From NCBI GenBank assembly GCA_963926055.1, contig CAWUVK010000001.1, positions 62,001 to 126,000 of the forward strand: a DNA stretch of 64,000 bases, given 5' to 3'. This DNA is from CAJXJP01 sp963926055 (GTDB lineage Bacteria > Patescibacteriota > Gracilibacteria > BD1-5 > UBA6164). Made by a program: the position numbers and the translations under genes. The notes beneath the pieces were generated by a model. It was not told the DNA's origin. It did not search any database and saw only the letters and a list, made by a program, of their open reading frames with translations. The first letter of the stretch is position 1; each line of letters begins with the position of its first letter. Shown piece after piece: positions 63,264 to 64,000 of the stretch.

Positions 63264-64000
63264 ATGGAAGATAAAAAAGTATTTATTAGAGAGAATTTTT
63301 GGCAAGATATTCAAGCATCAGAGAAAAAATATGCACATATTATTATGATTGCAACAAAACCAGATATTATCAAACAAGCTCCACTATATCAAGAATTAAA
63401 AAAAAGGGGAGAATTAGTTGTATTAATCCATACAGGACAGCATTATGATTATAACTTGAGTTCTTGAGTATTAGAAGAATTTTGAATGGAAGTGGACATC
63501 AATTTAAATATTTTTGGAAGAATTCATAAAAAATATTCTCTAATTATCGAAAGATTGTGAGAAATATTGGTTGAGTTAAATGATATTTATAAAAAAATCC
63601 CTGTTCCTTATGTACATTGAGATACTCTCACTGCTACAACTGCTGATAAAGCAGCATTTCTAAATAAATTTGCAGTGGTTCATGTGGAAGCAGGTATTAG
63701 AACATTTACTCCAAATAAAAATTTTTACCATAATCTATTTCAAGAATATGCGAAAGGAAATTTTGATTGGAAAAAATATTATAAATCTCTAAAGGAATTT
63801 GAAATTTATGAAAGATGATCTATTGAACCTTATCCAGAACAATTTGATACAAGAGCTATAGAATGATCAACTGGTTTATTTGCAGCCCCAGTTGAACTAT
63901 ATAAAAAAACTCTTCAAGATGAAGGTTTCCCTAAAGAACATATTAAAGTTGTAGGAAATACTATAGCAGATGCTATTGCTATTTCTAAACTTAAAATATC
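63264..64000 (+). CDS. wecB: UDP-N-acetylglucosamine 2-epimerase (3' end outside window)
   Basis: First 245 residues. Interconverts UDP-GlcNAc and UDP-ManNAc for surface polysaccharide. IIMIATKPDIIKQAPLYQEL replaces the usual GTRPE-K-PI region. HTGQHYD, PYVHGDTLTATTADKAAF, HVEAGIRTFTPN and VVGNTIADAI are diagnostic. An insertion of about 40 residues after HVEAGIRT (NLFQEYAKGNFDWKKYYK) is unusual. Bacterial MnaA/WecB group. Confidence 0.93.

Noticed and set aside
1..64000. TGA as tryptophan (code 4) or widespread pseudogenes
   Set aside because: TGA codons occupy invariant glycine positions (Walker A, ABC signature, GGDGT) while TGG occupies Trp positions; the frames are intact apart from TGA.
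1..64000. CRISPR arrays, transposases, integrases, tRNA genes
   Set aside because: No regularly spaced repeats, no transposase or integrase motifs, and no cloverleaf-like sequence with a T-loop were found on either strand by reading.

Overview
This is an AT-rich bacterial chromosome segment that must be read with UGA as glycine (NCBI translation table 25). Under the standard code nearly every gene looks shattered. With TGA=Gly the pieces join into full-length proteins, and the TGA codons fall on invariant glycines: the UvrD Walker A (57448-57456), the ABC signature LSGGEKQR (21401-21406), the YchF motif after IAGIVK (15085-15087) and the NAD kinase GGDGT. TGG is used separately for Trp, and all genes end in TAA or TAG. 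This code is known from the candidate phyla Absconditabacteria (SR1) and Gracilibacteria, so the source is almost certainly a member of one of them. I cannot tell which from the window.

Layout. 1-3.9 kb: dnaB 3' end, a small zinc-ribbon membrane protein, a small isolated transcript, dus, two small unknown genes and a GNAT protein. 4.0-10.1 kb: topA, small unknown genes, valS. 10.3-14.8 kb: a large secreted IPT/TIG-like repeat protein, a small secreted protein and a pilin-like protein with a fibrinogen-like C-terminus. 14.9-18.2 kb: ychF, a small gene, then dedA-rsmB-like on the minus strand. 18.3-23.7 kb: one tight operon, secF, PH-domain protein, ABC exporter, HIT protein, uppS, polyprenyl synthase. 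23.8-25.2 kb: nadK and clpP (minus). 25.4-29.3 kb: three tandem pilin-like genes with near-identical N-termini and different C-terminal domains. 29.4-34.0 kb: gltX, zinc-ribbon protein, coiled-coil protein, dcd, miaB. 34.1-41.7 kb: an accessory block with a lytic transglycosylase-like protein, a membrane protein of unknown role, a 1038-residue protein with a RelA/SpoT-like C-terminal domain, an RNA methylase and adk. 41.8-43.9 kb: rnpB, a candidate structured RNA and dnaA. 44.0-51.0 kb: a DUF4012 protein, murE, dnaX-apt-truncated priA. 51.0-57.2 kb (minus): cNMP-binding protein, pilT, an RlmD/TrmA-like methylase, a lipoprotein, an unknown membrane protein, tlyA, DUF805. 57.4-64.0 kb: uvrD, a membrane domain fused in frame to D-Ala-D-Ala ligase, csaA, a small membrane protein, an SPFH protein and the start of wecB/mnaA.

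How the genes fit together. Housekeeping functions (replication, tRNA charging and modification, Sec export, lipid carrier and peptidoglycan precursor synthesis) are interleaved with a surface programme: four pilin-like proteins bearing lectin-like C-terminal domains, the retraction ATPase PilT with a cyclic-nucleotide-binding neighbour, a TIG-like surface protein, a lipoprotein and a wall-cleaving enzyme. In a lineage whose cultured members live attached to other bacteria, this looks like adhesion and host-contact machinery, but that role is inference.

Genome style. Genes are compact, 3' ends are tight, and many hairpin terminators overlap the stop codon. Several good promoters sit so close to the start codon that the leader would be under about 20 nt, and few genes have a Shine-Dalgarno sequence. 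No tRNA gene, CRISPR array, transposase or prophage was seen.
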